Positions 1 through 9,800 of a DNA stretch of 64,000 nucleotides are shown one piece after another; the stretch's first letter is position 1, and every line of letters starts with the position of its first letter. Under the pieces are notes generated by a model that made no database searches, had not been told where the DNA came from, and saw nothing but the letters and a program-made list of their open reading frames with translations. Both the position numbers and the translations under genes were made by a program. Where the stretch lies: assembly GCA_029204045.2 (NCBI GenBank), contig JAQNDB010000265.1, forward strand, positions 39,542 to 103,541, given 5' to 3'. Source of the DNA: Tillandsia leiboldiana. Its lineage: Eukaryota; Streptophyta; Magnoliopsida; Poales; Bromeliaceae.

Positions 1-145
1 GGCGTCCAACGTCGAGTCCACGACGTCCGACCGAATCCACGGTCTTCACCCAGTAGCACGCTTCGAATCCACGAACGTACCTCGCTCCGAATCCACGAGA
101 GCGGTTGAACCTTGAATCCACAAGGACACGCGAGTCCACGCGCCG
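1..145 (-). repeat. GTGGATTC hairpin array in LTR of Copia A (3' copy, partial)
   Basis: Repeated GAATCCAC (GTGGATTC on the transcribed strand), or its variant GAGTCCAC, with short complementary arms on either side, for example ccgacc/ggtc, ttc/gaa and ctt/aag. Same array as at 8750-8929 and in element G. Confidence 0.7.
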
Positions 146-496
146 ATTTTGGGGAAATCGTTGTTTTTGGGTGGTGATGATCCGCCGAATACTTAGATCA
201 AAGATAGATCGGAAATACCATCTAAGTATTCATTAGTTTGATTCAACTCAAGATGTGAGTATGAAAACCTAGAATCAAACTAATCAATATAGATGAAGAA
301 ACATAGAGTATATCTAATGATTTCCTTTCTTCTCTATATGTGGATCTTAGGCCGTATAAGATGATATTTGAATATGACGGCTATTTTCTTTTTATTCACC
401 CTAGAAAAAGAATCATAGGGTCTATTTATAGGTTAGAAACCCTAGGAAGGAGATAAGAATCAAAAACCTACCATTTCTGGAATTTTTACGGACGGC

Positions 497-780
497 GATC
501 CGGATCGGATTTCGGCGATCCGGATTGCAGTAGCAAGAAAGACGGTTTCCAGAAAAACGATGGTTCGGGATCCGGATCGAAATGGCTGATCCGGATCGTT
601 CATACAGTTTCACCAAACATCAACGTTCGGGATCCGGATTGCAATCCTGATCCGGATCGTGCAAGTAAAAAGGTAAAACTAGTGTTCGGGATCCGGATCA
701 TGAGATGCTGCGATCCGGATTGAACCAGTGTATGAACGAACACCCTTCGGGATCCGGATTGGAATGTCTGATCCGGATCC
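497..780 (-). promoter_or_regulatory. Paired GATCCGGATC palindrome array, U3 of 3' LTR of Copia A
   Basis: About ten GATCCGGATC palindromes or one-base variants, many extended to GGGATCCGGATC, arranged as pairs with a repeat of about 60 bases. They lie upstream (minus strand) of the TATA-like box at 423-430. The position suggests cis-regulatory repeats; this is inference. Confidence 0.65.
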
Positions 781-1006
781 TGAACATGTCCCATGTCCAG
801 TTTTTGATTTTTATGCAATGAAAAATTCTTCCAGGTGTTTCTACACTACAAGAAGTATTCGGATCACCAAAAATCTTTAGTTAAACATACCTGATCCTTT
901 TGAATTCTTCTTTCTTGAGATTGAGTTAAATGATCCAACCTTCTTCACCTTCAATCTTCAAGACTTGAACCTTTCACGAAATTACGCCAACTCAAATTCC
1001 GTAACA

Positions 1007-1018
1007 ATCTCCCCCTTT
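1007..1018 (-). promoter_or_regulatory. Polypurine tract of Copia A
   Basis: The minus strand reads AAAGGGGGAGAT directly before the LTR start TGTTACGG. The same tract occupies the same place in element G. It primes plus-strand DNA synthesis in this class of element. Confidence 0.9.
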
Positions 1019-1706
1019 GGCGGTTTCGTGACAAAACACAGATCCACTAAAGAAAATTCAAAAAGATATTTTTGTTGCTATCACCATACAACAAAAATTT
1101 ACAATGGAGATCCAAAAATTTTAAAACATGAGATAAACTCCTAAAACAGACTCTAGACTTAGACATCTGTACTCTCTGCACAAAGAAATCATTCTTGACA
1201 AAAAGAATCGTTAGATACCTCAAGAATTGAAACATACAAAACCAAGTACAGAGATAGAGTTTATCTGATCATCATGACATTTGAGAATTCAGATATGTAA
1301 GAGAATCATAGTCAAAAACCAACATATCTTCTATGCATTCAAAAACCAAATGTCACAAAGTGTTAGTCCAACATCAACTTGTTAGTCATATTACATGCCC
1401 AAATAGTTAGTCGAATAGTTAGTAGGACATGCAACAAATCACAAGATAAAAACCAAAGTTGAAGTTGAAGTGATACTTACCTTGATGTTCACACATTCAC
1501 ACAGTTTTCACATCATCATTGTTCAAGTTCTCTCTAAACTCTCTCCCCCTTTTTGTCACAAACTAAGCCAAAATTACAAAAATTTAAGGAGAGTTAAAAA
1601 TTTCAAAATCAAGAAAAACCTGAGAACTAAACTAAAGCAAAGTAAAAACAGAACATTAAAACTAAAAACTGAAATCCTGCACAAAAAGATTAGAAAGAAA
1701 GTTAAG
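1019..1706 (-). other. 3' internal region of Copia A, no gene seen
   Basis: AT-rich sequence between the env-like remnant and the PPT. It is collinear with 61211-62015 of element G, so it belongs to the element. I see no coding signal. Confidence 0.7.
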
Positions 1707-2300
1707 TCAGTCTGAATCAGAACTAGTGGGATTGGTACAATCCAACTTCTTCAAAATTGCTTGAAGCATTTTTGACATTGTGGAGCACTTTCTTTTCATC
1801 TTATGTTGCTCAGAGATAATCTGTTGGAGATTTGTAGACACACTGTCTTGTTCAGCAGACAATCTCGCTGTTCTTGTCGAATTGAGGACCATACATTCGC
1901 TTTTGCCGTGTGTCTCCAGGACGTTGAAGGATGTAGTATAGATCCAGACGGTGCATCTTGACCTTCAGTCCATGGAGATTCTCTAGGGAGAGAGCGAGCT
2001 CTGGCGAGGGGTCTATCAATCTGAATTCCAGTTCCCCTCGAATTCTTTCGCCTAGTGTACTGCTTGGTTGTTGAGGAAGATTTCATCAGCTTCTTGTTCT
2101 TCAAATACACCTATCTTCTTTGTCAACAGCTTGTTGTGCTTGTTTACAAATCTCTTCCCAGTCTTCTTCATCTGATTCTGAATTATTTTGACAAGCTTTC
2201 CTTGTCTCTCCTTGATTTGAGTCATCTTGTTCTCTTTTTATAGAAGATGCACTGGTCCTACCATTGCTACCAAAAGGAAGATTATCCAGGCGAACGCCAT
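1707..2300 (-). pseudogene. Env-like downstream ORF, decayed (Copia A)
   Basis: A start at 2300 opens a hydrophobic segment, MAFAWIIFLLVAMV, matching MVITWIVFLLAAMV at the same place in element G. The frame stops at 2240-2238. Other frames continue the homology: an acidic patch (SESDEEDWEEI, near 2170) matches SEDEEDWDTF in G. The C-terminal piece (1892-1707), with a short heptad-like stretch ending in an acidic serine tail (SSDSD), matches the C-terminus in G. Sireviruses commonly carry an env-like ORF after pol; a hydrophobic start and a coiled-coil end fit that description. No fusion peptide or glycosylation pattern is evident, and the function is unknown. At least two frame disruptions make it a pseudogene. 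Confidence 0.6.
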
Positions 2301-2845
2301 TGGTGCAAGTGCTTAATAGAATTAAGTCCTGTGAAGACCAACTCAAGAACACATGAAAAAATTGTTTAATTTTCAAAAATTTGAAAAATTGTACCCAAAC
2401 AATCATAATCATGTAGAGAGACTAAGAATCAAATTAGTTTTGCCAAAAGGAATTTTAAAACTAGATCAATTGCATGATTTTAGAAAATTCCATTATATGC
2501 CTAAAACCGAAATTTTTGAAATCGAAGCCCAAAATTCGTTAATCAGGAAAATACCTAGCATATAATCAAAACTAATCTACCCAGAGTTCTTATTTCAAAA
2601 GAGATTTGACCAAAAAACCATTCACAAACGAAAAGGATAGAAAAATCTCATCACGTTTTAAGAAAAAAGAGAAAATCTGTGAAAAACGAGATTTTGATCA
2701 ATAAAACTTACTTGGATTCGAAGAACTTGGGTTAGGAAAGCTCCAAGGTGCAAGGATTCTAGAGAGATAGGCTCTAGAGACTTGAGAACAAAAGATTAAG
2801 GTAAAAGAAATCCAACCCTTTCGTTCTATTAAAAACCCTAGCCGT

Positions 2846-2938
2846 GATCCGGATCGGATCGAGATTTCGATCCGGATCGGCTAGCCGCAGGAAGAAGCCT
2901 GCGTTCGGGATCCGGATCACTTAACCCGATCAGGATCA
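2846..2938 (-). promoter_or_regulatory. Internal GATCCGGATC cluster upstream of the env-like frame (Copia A)
   Basis: Four palindrome-type motifs (one degenerate) followed on the minus strand by CTAGGGTTTTTAATAG. This mirrors the LTR order of palindromes, then ctagggtt, then a TATA-like box. The corresponding cluster in element G is at 59721-59890 and has a better TATA box. It could be a second promoter; no experimental basis. Confidence 0.5.
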
Positions 2939-3871
2939 GCTGCAACTTTTTCTTCAGAAAAATTTAGAAAAAAATCCATAAAATCCAGAAAAAGTATGTA
3001 AGCATTTTAGCACATCAACTTTAAACAAAAATCATCGTTTCATGTCCAGAGAATAAATTATGTTAAATCTATCAATAACATTCAAATAATGACATGACAA
3101 TTTATAGAAATTAAAACTTTTAAAGTTGATCAAGATCAACACATCTATCATGATCTTATGAGTACGGCGTTTATCAAATCATTAAAATGGTAAAGAAAAT
3201 GAATTACAAAGATCAATAGATGTTTGAAATCCCAAATAAATTATATAATGTATCTAGTCAATCTGTTGAAAGAGTGGCTCTTTGAGCATCTTTCATTAAA
3301 ATCCCACCTTATACCAACCTTGAAATTTGACAGAGTCAAGTATCTCAATCATGCATTTTATTTAATCAAAAAAATGAACAACCATGCTTGGTATACATGT
3401 GGTAGCTGCACACAGTACTCGGACGACCGAGGTGGTAGCTCTTTCCTCCATGTGGTGGTAGTTTTCACACTCCTCATTGGGATATAACTCTTTCCACATC
3501 TTTTGAGCATTTTACTTTTCTTTGACTCCCCCTCAATTGGCTATCAATTAATTTAAGATATAAAGTATTCAACCAAGGATTGATCTCGAATTCATACTCA
3601 ACTAAATAGTCAAATAAGATAACAACAATACCAAGAGATCATTGAGAGAGAAATTGACTTTGATCAAATAAAAATGGTTTAATTTAAATAAATGATCAAT
3701 GCATCAACTGAATTATTATGATATCCAAAGCATAATAGATTTCTAATTATATGAAAGGATGCAAGTAAAGTCAATAATACACATGCTCAATTAATGTACT
3801 ATGTATAAACATAGATAAAGAACAAAAACACAAAAACAAAACCTAACCTAAGCAAAAGTTTCAAAAGAAGT
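2939..3871 (-). other. Non-coding region after pol (Copia A)
   Basis: AT-rich sequence between the pol stop and the internal palindrome cluster, collinear with 58781-59712 of element G. Short open frames here are not conserved as protein between the two copies. Confidence 0.7.
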
Positions 3872-6320
3872 TTATTTCAAGGAAAGCATTCCAATTGCTT
3901 TACGCAAATGAATAAAACGTTTTTGATCCAAAGGTTTTGTTAAAATGTCAGCTAATTGATCTTCAGTTGAAATATATGAAAGTTGAAGAGTATTTGATTC
4001 AACTAGCTCTCTAAGAAAATGATATCTAAGTTCAATGTGTTTTGTTCTAGAGTGCAACACAGGGTTTTTGGAAATGTTTGTAGCACTAGTGTTGTCACAA
4101 AGAATTGTTACCGAAGTTGCTGAAATCCGGAAGTCGCTCAACACACTTTTCATCCAAATGAGTTGGGTTGAACAACTACCGCTGAAATGTATTTCGCTTC
4201 GGCAGTCGAGAGTGCTTTGCAATTCTGCTTTTTACTGTGCCATGCAACAAGGCAATGGCCAAGATAGAAGCATGCACCACTCGTGCTTTTCCGATCATCC
4301 ACTGACCCTGCCCAATCGGCATCTGAGTATCCAACAATATCCAAACTAGTTCCCATAGGATACCAAATTCCGAAATTAATTGATCCTTTGATGTACCGGA
4401 TGATCCTCTTCACCGCTTTCAGGTGAACCTCCTTTGGTGCTGATTGATATCTCGCGCAAATCCCAACACTAAAGGGTATATCCGGGCGACTAGCCGTGAG
4501 GTAAAGTAGACTTCCAATCATACTTCGATACAGTTTCTCGTCTACATTCTCACTATGTGATTCACTTCCAACTCCCTTGTGGCTAGTTCCCATTGGAGTC
4601 GGAAAATCCTTCAAATTTTCTAAGTCAAACTTTTTAACCAACTCCATTGCATACTTGGATTGACACAAGTGAATACCTTCATCATTTTGTTTAATTTGCA
4701 ATCCAAGAAAATAAGTCAATTCGCCCATCATGGACATCTCAAATTCGCTTTCCATGGTCTCCGCGAATTTAGAAGCATCATTATCTCTTGTTGCGCCAAA
4801 TACAATGTCATCGACATATATTTGTGCTACAATGAAATTGTTTTGATAATGCTTCACAAAGAGAGTCCTGTCAGCTCCCCCTCGAGTATAGCCCTTCTCC
4901 AAAAGGTGCTTTGTCAGCCTTTCGTACCATGCTCGCGGTGCTTGTTTCAGACCGTAAAGAGCCTTTTTCAAACGAAAAACATGATTAGGTTGTTTATGGT
5001 CTACAAAACCTTTCGGTTGAGCCACATAAACTTCCTCATTTAGAAACCCATTTAGAAACGCGCTCTTAACGTCCATTTGAAATAATTTGATTTTAAAATG
5101 ACAAGCAATAGCAAATAGTTTACGAATGGACTCAAGTCTAGCTACAGAGGCGAAAGTTTCATCAAAGTCTATACCTTCTACTTGAGAGTAGCCTTGAGCA
5201 ACTAATCGTGCCTTGTTCCTGATGATAGTACCATCCTCATTTTTCTTATTCTTGAAAATCCGTTTGGTACCTATCACATTGTGTTGCTGTGGAGGCTTCG
5301 TTAATTCCCAGACTTTGTTTCGCTCAAATTGATGGAGCTCTTCCTGCATTGCTTTAATCCAGTAGTCATCCTGAAGAGCTTCATCTATATTCTTTGGTTC
5401 GATTAAAGATACGTAGCAAGCGAATCCACAAACCAACTGCCTCTGAGTTCTAACTCCTTCTTGTGGGTCTCCAATGATGTTTGATTCAGGATGATCCTTG
5501 GAGATGCGTAAAGTTTGAGGTAACGGAGTACTCGGAGGTACATGAGACGATTCCTGCACATCAGATAAACTTGAAGAGCCATTAGATGCATCATTAATAT
5601 TGGAAGTATTATTATGAGAAGATGCAATGGCAGGTGTATCATCATCTAGAGAGATATCGAGGGTAGATTTTTCAGATGCAAAGTGAAAAGCTTCATCTAC
5701 TTTAACATTTATCGATTCTACGATCGTCTTAGATTCCAAGTTAAATACTCGATATGCTCTACTGTTTGTAGAATACCCCAAGAAAATCCCTTCGTCACTT
5801 CGAGAGTCAAACTTTCCAAGATTTTCACGGTCACGTAAAATGTAACACCGACTCCCGAAGATGCGAAAATATTTGATGTTGGGTTTTCTACCGCACCATA
5901 GTTCATATGGTGTATTTAACGTTCCCGGGCGCAAATAAACTTGATTAATTACATAGATTGCAGTGTTCACAGCTTCAGCCCAAAATGTAGCGGTAAATTC
6001 CTGCTGTGAAGCATAGCACGTGCCATCTCTTGAACAACCCTGTTTTTGCGCTCGACAACACCATTCTGTTGAGGTGTATAGGGTGCTGAGAATTCATGCT
6101 TAATACCGTTTGAAGTGCAAAAGTTAATGAATTTAGAGTTAACGAATTCTCCACCTCTATCACTTCTAACACGAATGATCTTTTCATTCTTTTCAATCAT
6201 AATACGATGGCAAATCTCGTGAAAAGAATCAAAAGTATCAGCTTTCTCTTTTAAAAATGCTACCCAAGAATACCGAGAGAAAACATCAACCAATAAGAAA
6301 ATATACCATTTACCTCCCAA
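3872..6320 (-). pseudogene. pol: Pol remnant: integrase core, reverse transcriptase, RNase H (Copia A)
   Basis: 6320-5967 carries the integrase core (VRSDRGGEF; PQQNGVVERKN with the catalytic Glu). A one-base deletion near 5980 (four T where G has five) shifts into the frame 5970-4150. That frame holds the Copia RT with KARLVAQGYSQVEGIDFDETF, the catalytic YVDDIVFG and the start of RNase H (GYSDADWAGS). A further one-base deletion near 4185 shifts into 4222-3872, which ends with TEDQLADILTKPL and the natural stop. Relative to G it also has GTKRIFKN for GTKWIFKN and AEAKYIS for AEAEYIS, the latter in a conserved acidic RNase H motif. Protease and the integrase zinc finger are missing through a deletion (see 6321-6392). 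It cannot encode an active polyprotein. Confidence 0.93.
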
Positions 6321-6392
6321 AGATGGTTGACGGGTTGGCCAAAAGAAAGAAAAATAGTCTACATAAACTACACAACATTTAATCGTGAACGA
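6321..6392 (-). other. Deletion junction with filler DNA between gag and integrase (Copia A)
   Basis: Element G has roughly 620 bases here (about 55686-56310) that encode the aspartic protease and the HHCC integrase finger. In A they are replaced by a short unrelated filler that includes a near-perfect palindrome with arms TTTAATCGT/ACGATTAAA (6378-6397). Confidence 0.75.
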
Positions 6393-8414
6393 TTAAAGAC
6401 AAGGAAGGATTTCACCTTTGCATACCCAAACCTTTTGAGTTTTGGAGTATATTGGCAATGGTTGAGAAATTTTCCTTGATGAAGACGTCTTGTATGATTG
6501 ATCTTTTTCTTTTGACATCGTCTTGTTTGAAGTACTACCAATGTTCTTTTCTTTTGAAAAGTCCTTCTTTGAATTCCGGGGAGTGAACTTATTGGTAGCA
6601 GTTGCAAGATGTGGTTGATTTGATCTTTGAGCTCCAATCTTGCAATTTCTTTCAATGTGCCCTGCAAAATTACAACGAAAACATACCTTTGTGCTTGACG
6701 ATTCCGAAGAGGGTGAAGTAGGCTTGTTGTCGTTGGTTGCCGTGAATTCCGGTGTCGGAGGAGGAGATACCGACTGGGGCACAAAGACTGTCCCAACCGA
6801 ACTAAAATTGTCTTCAGTTCGATTGTATCCGAGGCCGAACTTGTTTGTTTGACCAAGACCAAGAAGTTTATCCAACTTACTCCTTCCTGAAGAGAATCGC
6901 TGCAAGTCATCCTTGAGTTGGAAAATGGTCTTTGTCATTTCCAGGTTATCCTGTCGAGCCTCGTTGTAGAGCTTTGAGAAGTGATCCGCTTTATCCAGCA
7001 GTTTTGTATGTTCCTTCTCAAAAAGCTCATTGGACTCTTGAAGGGAAACATTTACTTTTATTAGATTATCCCTTTCCACTTCAAGATCGGTCGAGAGAGA
7101 AGTTACCCTTTTTACTTCTTCTTCGAGATCCTGCAATCTCCCTCTCAACCCCTTGTTTTGCTTAGCCGGTTTCTTTGAATCCCTCAAAAGTCTGTGGTAG
7201 GCTAAAGCAAAATCTTCACCTTCAGAATCATCTGATTCATTGTCCGTTGCATTCTTTTCAACAGTGGAGTTGGACAGCGAGTCGGATGTACTTGCCATTA
7301 AGCACATGAAGGGTGAAGATGTGGACGCGTGGAATGCCGTTGCGCTTTCTTCTTTATCACTTGAGGATGACTCATTTGACGTTGAGTTGTCATCCCAAGT
7401 GACGGCTTGCATCACTTTCTTCTTCGACGGATTCTTAGTTGGACACTCCGTTGAGATATGGCCGTATCCTCGGCACTTGAAGCATTGGACTTGTCCCTCT
7501 GAACTTTTCTTATCCTTTGAAAAGTTCTCTTGCTTTCTTGACTTGTAACTTGAAGTACCCTTGCCTTTCTTCGACTTTCCGAAGGATGGAGATTTACTTG
7601 AATTACCCCTTCGAAAGTTGCGGCGAAACTTCCTTGTCAAGAGAGCGAGTTGCTTCTCAAAGTCCTCCATAGAAAGGTTCTCGTCATCGTCTGAGGAGGA
7701 TGTATCCGCGTCTTCTTCCTTAGTTGTTTTCAAAGCATAACCTGAAGACTTAGAAGAGGATGCTTTTCCAGAAGAATAGTTAGTAGTAAATGTCATTTCA
7801 TAAGTTTGTAATGAACCAACTAGTTCTTCTACACGCATTTCGTCCGGGTGTTTAATAGTTTCAATGGCTGTGACCTTTGGGCGAAATCGTTCAGGAAGAG
7901 TTCTTAAGATCTTTCTTACAACCTTAAATTCTGGAATCTTCTCTCCCAGGTTAGCACATGAATTTACGATATCTTGCAATCGTGTATAGTAGTCCGTGAA
8001 AGATTCATTTTCTGCCATAAAAATGGAGTCAAATCTGCTCATAAGCATTTGCAGCTTTTGAATCTTCACGAGGTTAGTTCCCTCATGTGTAACCTGAAGA
8101 ACATCCCATATTTCTTTCGCAGTCTCACATGCCGAGACGCGAGAGAATTCAGTTTGAGATAAGGCATTAAAAATAGCATTAATTCCCTTGCCATTGTAAG
8201 AAGATGAATCTAACTCTTCCTTGGTCCATTTCGACCTAGGTTTGATGGTGCGAACATCACCAATAAATTCAGTTGCATTAGTCCATCCTAATTCAATTGA
8301 TTGCCACACCCGTTCGTCGATGGAAATTAAAAAGGCTTTCATCCGTACTTTCCAGTACGCATAATTTGTTCCATCAAAGAAAGGGGGTCGATTGATGTTT
8401 CCACCTTCAACCAT
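6393..8414 (-). CDS. gag: Gag polyprotein region with two zinc knuckles (Copia A)
   Basis: A 673-residue open frame begins 17 bases after the PBS. Residues 1-210 form the plant Copia Gag capsid-type domain (opens MVEGGNINRPPFFDG, NYAYWKVRM). Then come an acidic serine-rich linker, a basic stretch, and a first CCHC knuckle CFKCRGYGHISTEC at 311-324. A predicted coiled coil spans about 420-510, and a second CCHC knuckle CFRCNFAGHIERNC lies at 578-591. Gag packages the element RNA into virus-like particles; the knuckles should bind nucleic acid. In an intact relative this frame runs on into protease. Here it stops soon after residue 673 because the protease segment was deleted, so this is the N-terminal part of a former Gag-Pol. 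The start codon matches that of element G. Confidence 0.92.
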   Translation of the reverse strand: MVEGGNINRPPFFDGTNYAYWKVRMKAFLISIDERVWQSIELGWTNATEFIGDVRTIKPRSKWTKEELDSSSYNGKGINAIFNALSQTEFSRVSACETAKEIWDVLQVTHEGTNLVKIQKLQMLMSRFDSIFMAENESFTDYYTRLQDIVNSCANLGEKIPEFKVVRKILRTLPERFRPKVTAIETIKHPDEMRVEELVGSLQTYEMTFTTNYSSGKASSSKSSGYALKTTKEEDADTSSSDDDENLSMEDFEKQLALLTRKFRRNFRRGNSSKSPSFGKSKKGKGTSSYKSRKQENFSKDKKSSEGQVQCFKCRGYGHISTECPTKNPSKKKVMQAVTWDDNSTSNESSSSDKEESATAFHASTSSPFMCLMASTSDSLSNSTVEKNATDNESDDSEGEDFALAYHRLLRDSKKPAKQNKGLRGRLQDLEEEVKRVTSLSTDLEVERDNLIKVNVSLQESNELFEKEHTKLLDKADHFSKLYNEARQDNLEMTKTIFQLKDDLQRFSSGRSKLDKLLGLGQTNKFGLGYNRTEDNFSSVGTVFVPQSVSPPPTPEFTATNDNKPTSPSSESSSTKVCFRCNFAGHIERNCKIGAQRSNQPHLATATNKFTPRNSKKDFSKEKNIGSTSNKTMSKEKDQSYKTSSSRKISQPLPIYSKTQKVWVCKGEILPCL

Positions 8415-8430
8415 TGTTTACAACCCTATT

Positions 8431-8445
8431 CCCGCTCTGATACCA
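8431..8445 (-). promoter_or_regulatory. Primer-binding site of Copia A
   Basis: The minus strand reads TGGTATCAGAGCGGG two bases after the LTR end, complementary to the 3' end of plant initiator tRNA-Met. Identical in element G. Confidence 0.95.
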
Positions 8446-8749
8446 CTTGTTGGGTTATATGAAATATAGATCTAAATAGGGGAAAAAACACCTAGAGGGG
8501 GGTGAATAGGTGTAAACAATAAACACTCAAAAAATCATTGCGCAATAAAACCCAATGCGGAAATAAAAATGAACACGCAAGATTTTTACGTGGAAAAACT
8601 CCAAACCGGAGTAAAAAACCACGGGAACGATAACACGGTGAAATCCACTAGAATTGACACACGTACAAGGTGATTTAACGTACTCATAGACGACTCAACC
8701 TTTTACCATACGCTCCTAGTTGATCTTCTCCGCTCGTTCCGCAACGCGT

Positions 8750-8929
8750 CTCGAATCCACGATCTGCGTCCAACGCCGAATCCACGGCGTCCAACGTCGA
8801 GTCCACGACGTCCGACCGAATCCACGGTCTTCACCCAGTAGCACGCTTCGAATCCACGAACGTACCTCGCTCCGAATCCACGAGAGCGGTTACACCTTGA
8901 ATCCACAAGGCCACGCGAGTCCACGCGCC
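8750..8929 (-). repeat. GTGGATTC hairpin array in the leader of Copia A
   Basis: About eight octamers (GTGGATTC, or GTGGACTC) on the minus strand, most with complementary arms: ACGCC/GGCGT, ACGTC/GACGT, GACC/GGTC, TTC/GAA, CCTT/AAGG, CGC/GCG. It lies downstream of the TATA box, hence in the transcribed leader (R/U5). Confidence 0.75.
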
Positions 8930-9215
8930 GATTTTGGGGAAATCGTTGTTTTTGGGTGGTGATGATCCGCCGAATACTTAGATCAAAGATAGATAGGAAA
9001 TACCATCTAAGTATTCATTAGTTTGATTCAACTCAAGATGTGAGTATGAAAACCTAGAATCAAACTAATCAATATAGATGAAGAAACATAGAGTAATATC
9101 TAATGATTCCCTTTCTTCTCTATATGTGGATCTTAGGCCGTATAAGATGATATTTGAATATGACGGCTATTTTTCTTTTTATCGGCCTCACCCTAGAAAA
9201 ATGAATCATAGGGTC

Positions 9216-9223
9216 TATTTATA
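9216..9223 (-). promoter_or_regulatory. TATA-like box in 5' LTR of Copia A
   Basis: TATAAATA on the minus strand, just after a ctagggtttctaacc stretch and the palindrome array. Conserved in all four Copia LTRs of the window. Expected to set the genomic RNA start about 30 bases downstream. Confidence 0.65.
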
Positions 9224-9289
9224 GGTTAGAAACCCTAGGAAGGAGATAAGAATCAAAAACCTACCATTTCTGGAATTTTTATGGACGGC

Positions 9290-9573
9290 GATCCGGATCG
9301 GATTTCTGCAATCCGGATTGCAGTAGCAAGAAAGACGGTTTCCAGAAATACGATGGTTCGGGATCCGGATCGAAATGGCTGATCCGGATCGTTCATACAG
9401 TTTCACCAAACATCAACGTTCGGGATCCGGATTGAAATTCCTGATCCGGATCGTAAAAGTAAAAAGGTAAAACTAGTGTTCGGGATCCGGATCATGAAAT
9501 GCTGCGATCCAGATTGAACCAGTGTATGAACGAACACCCTTCGAGATCCGGATTGGAATGTCTGATCCGGATC
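9290..9573 (-). promoter_or_regulatory. Paired GATCCGGATC palindrome array, U3 of 5' LTR of Copia A
   Basis: Same array as at 497-780: five pairs of GATCCGGATC-type palindromes spaced by about 60 bases, with a few decayed copies (for example GATCCAGATT). Confidence 0.65.
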
Positions 9574-9800
9574 CTGAACATGTCCCATGTCCAGTTTTTG
9601 ATTTTTATGCAATGAAAAATTCTTCCAGGTGTTTCTACACTACAAGAAGTATTCGGATCACCAAAAATATTTAGTTAAACATACCTGATCCTTTTTAATT
9701 CTTCTTTCTTGAGATTGAGTTAAATGATCCAACCTTCTTCACCTTCAATCTTCAAGACTTGAACCTTTCACGAAATTACGCCAACTCAAATTCCGTAACA

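Larger units (their letters stand above)
1..1006 (-). repeat. 3' LTR of Copia A (partial)
   Basis: It matches the LTR at 8448-9800 closely, except that roughly the first 340 bases in plus-strand order lie outside the window. On the minus strand it starts TGTTACGG at 1006. It contains a TATA-like box (TATAAATA, plus-strand 423-430), the palindrome array and part of the hairpin array described separately. Confidence 0.95.
1..9800 (-). mobile_element. Copia element A (Sirevirus-like LTR retrotransposon, 3' LTR truncated by window edge)
   Basis: Reads right to left: 5' LTR 8448-9800, PBS, gag, pol, a 3' region with an env-like remnant, PPT, and 3' LTR up to 1006. The Gag opening, the order protease-integrase-RT-RNase H, and an extra frame after pol fit the Sirevirus lineage of Ty1/Copia. 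It is a close relative of element G at 52279-63373 in inverted orientation. The target is the RT region of Gypsy B: B's coding sequence runs straight into the LTR at 9801. The five bases 9801-9805 (ttctc) should be one copy of the target-site duplication; the other copy lies left of the window. Coding capacity is lost through frameshifts and an internal deletion. Confidence 0.95.
8448..9800 (-). repeat. 5' LTR of Copia A
   Basis: 1353 bp, beginning TGTTACGG and ending CCCAACA on the minus strand (TG...CA ends), followed by the PBS. The same length as the 5' LTR of element G. It carries the palindrome array, a TATA-like box and the hairpin array, in that order on the transcribed strand. Confidence 0.96.
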
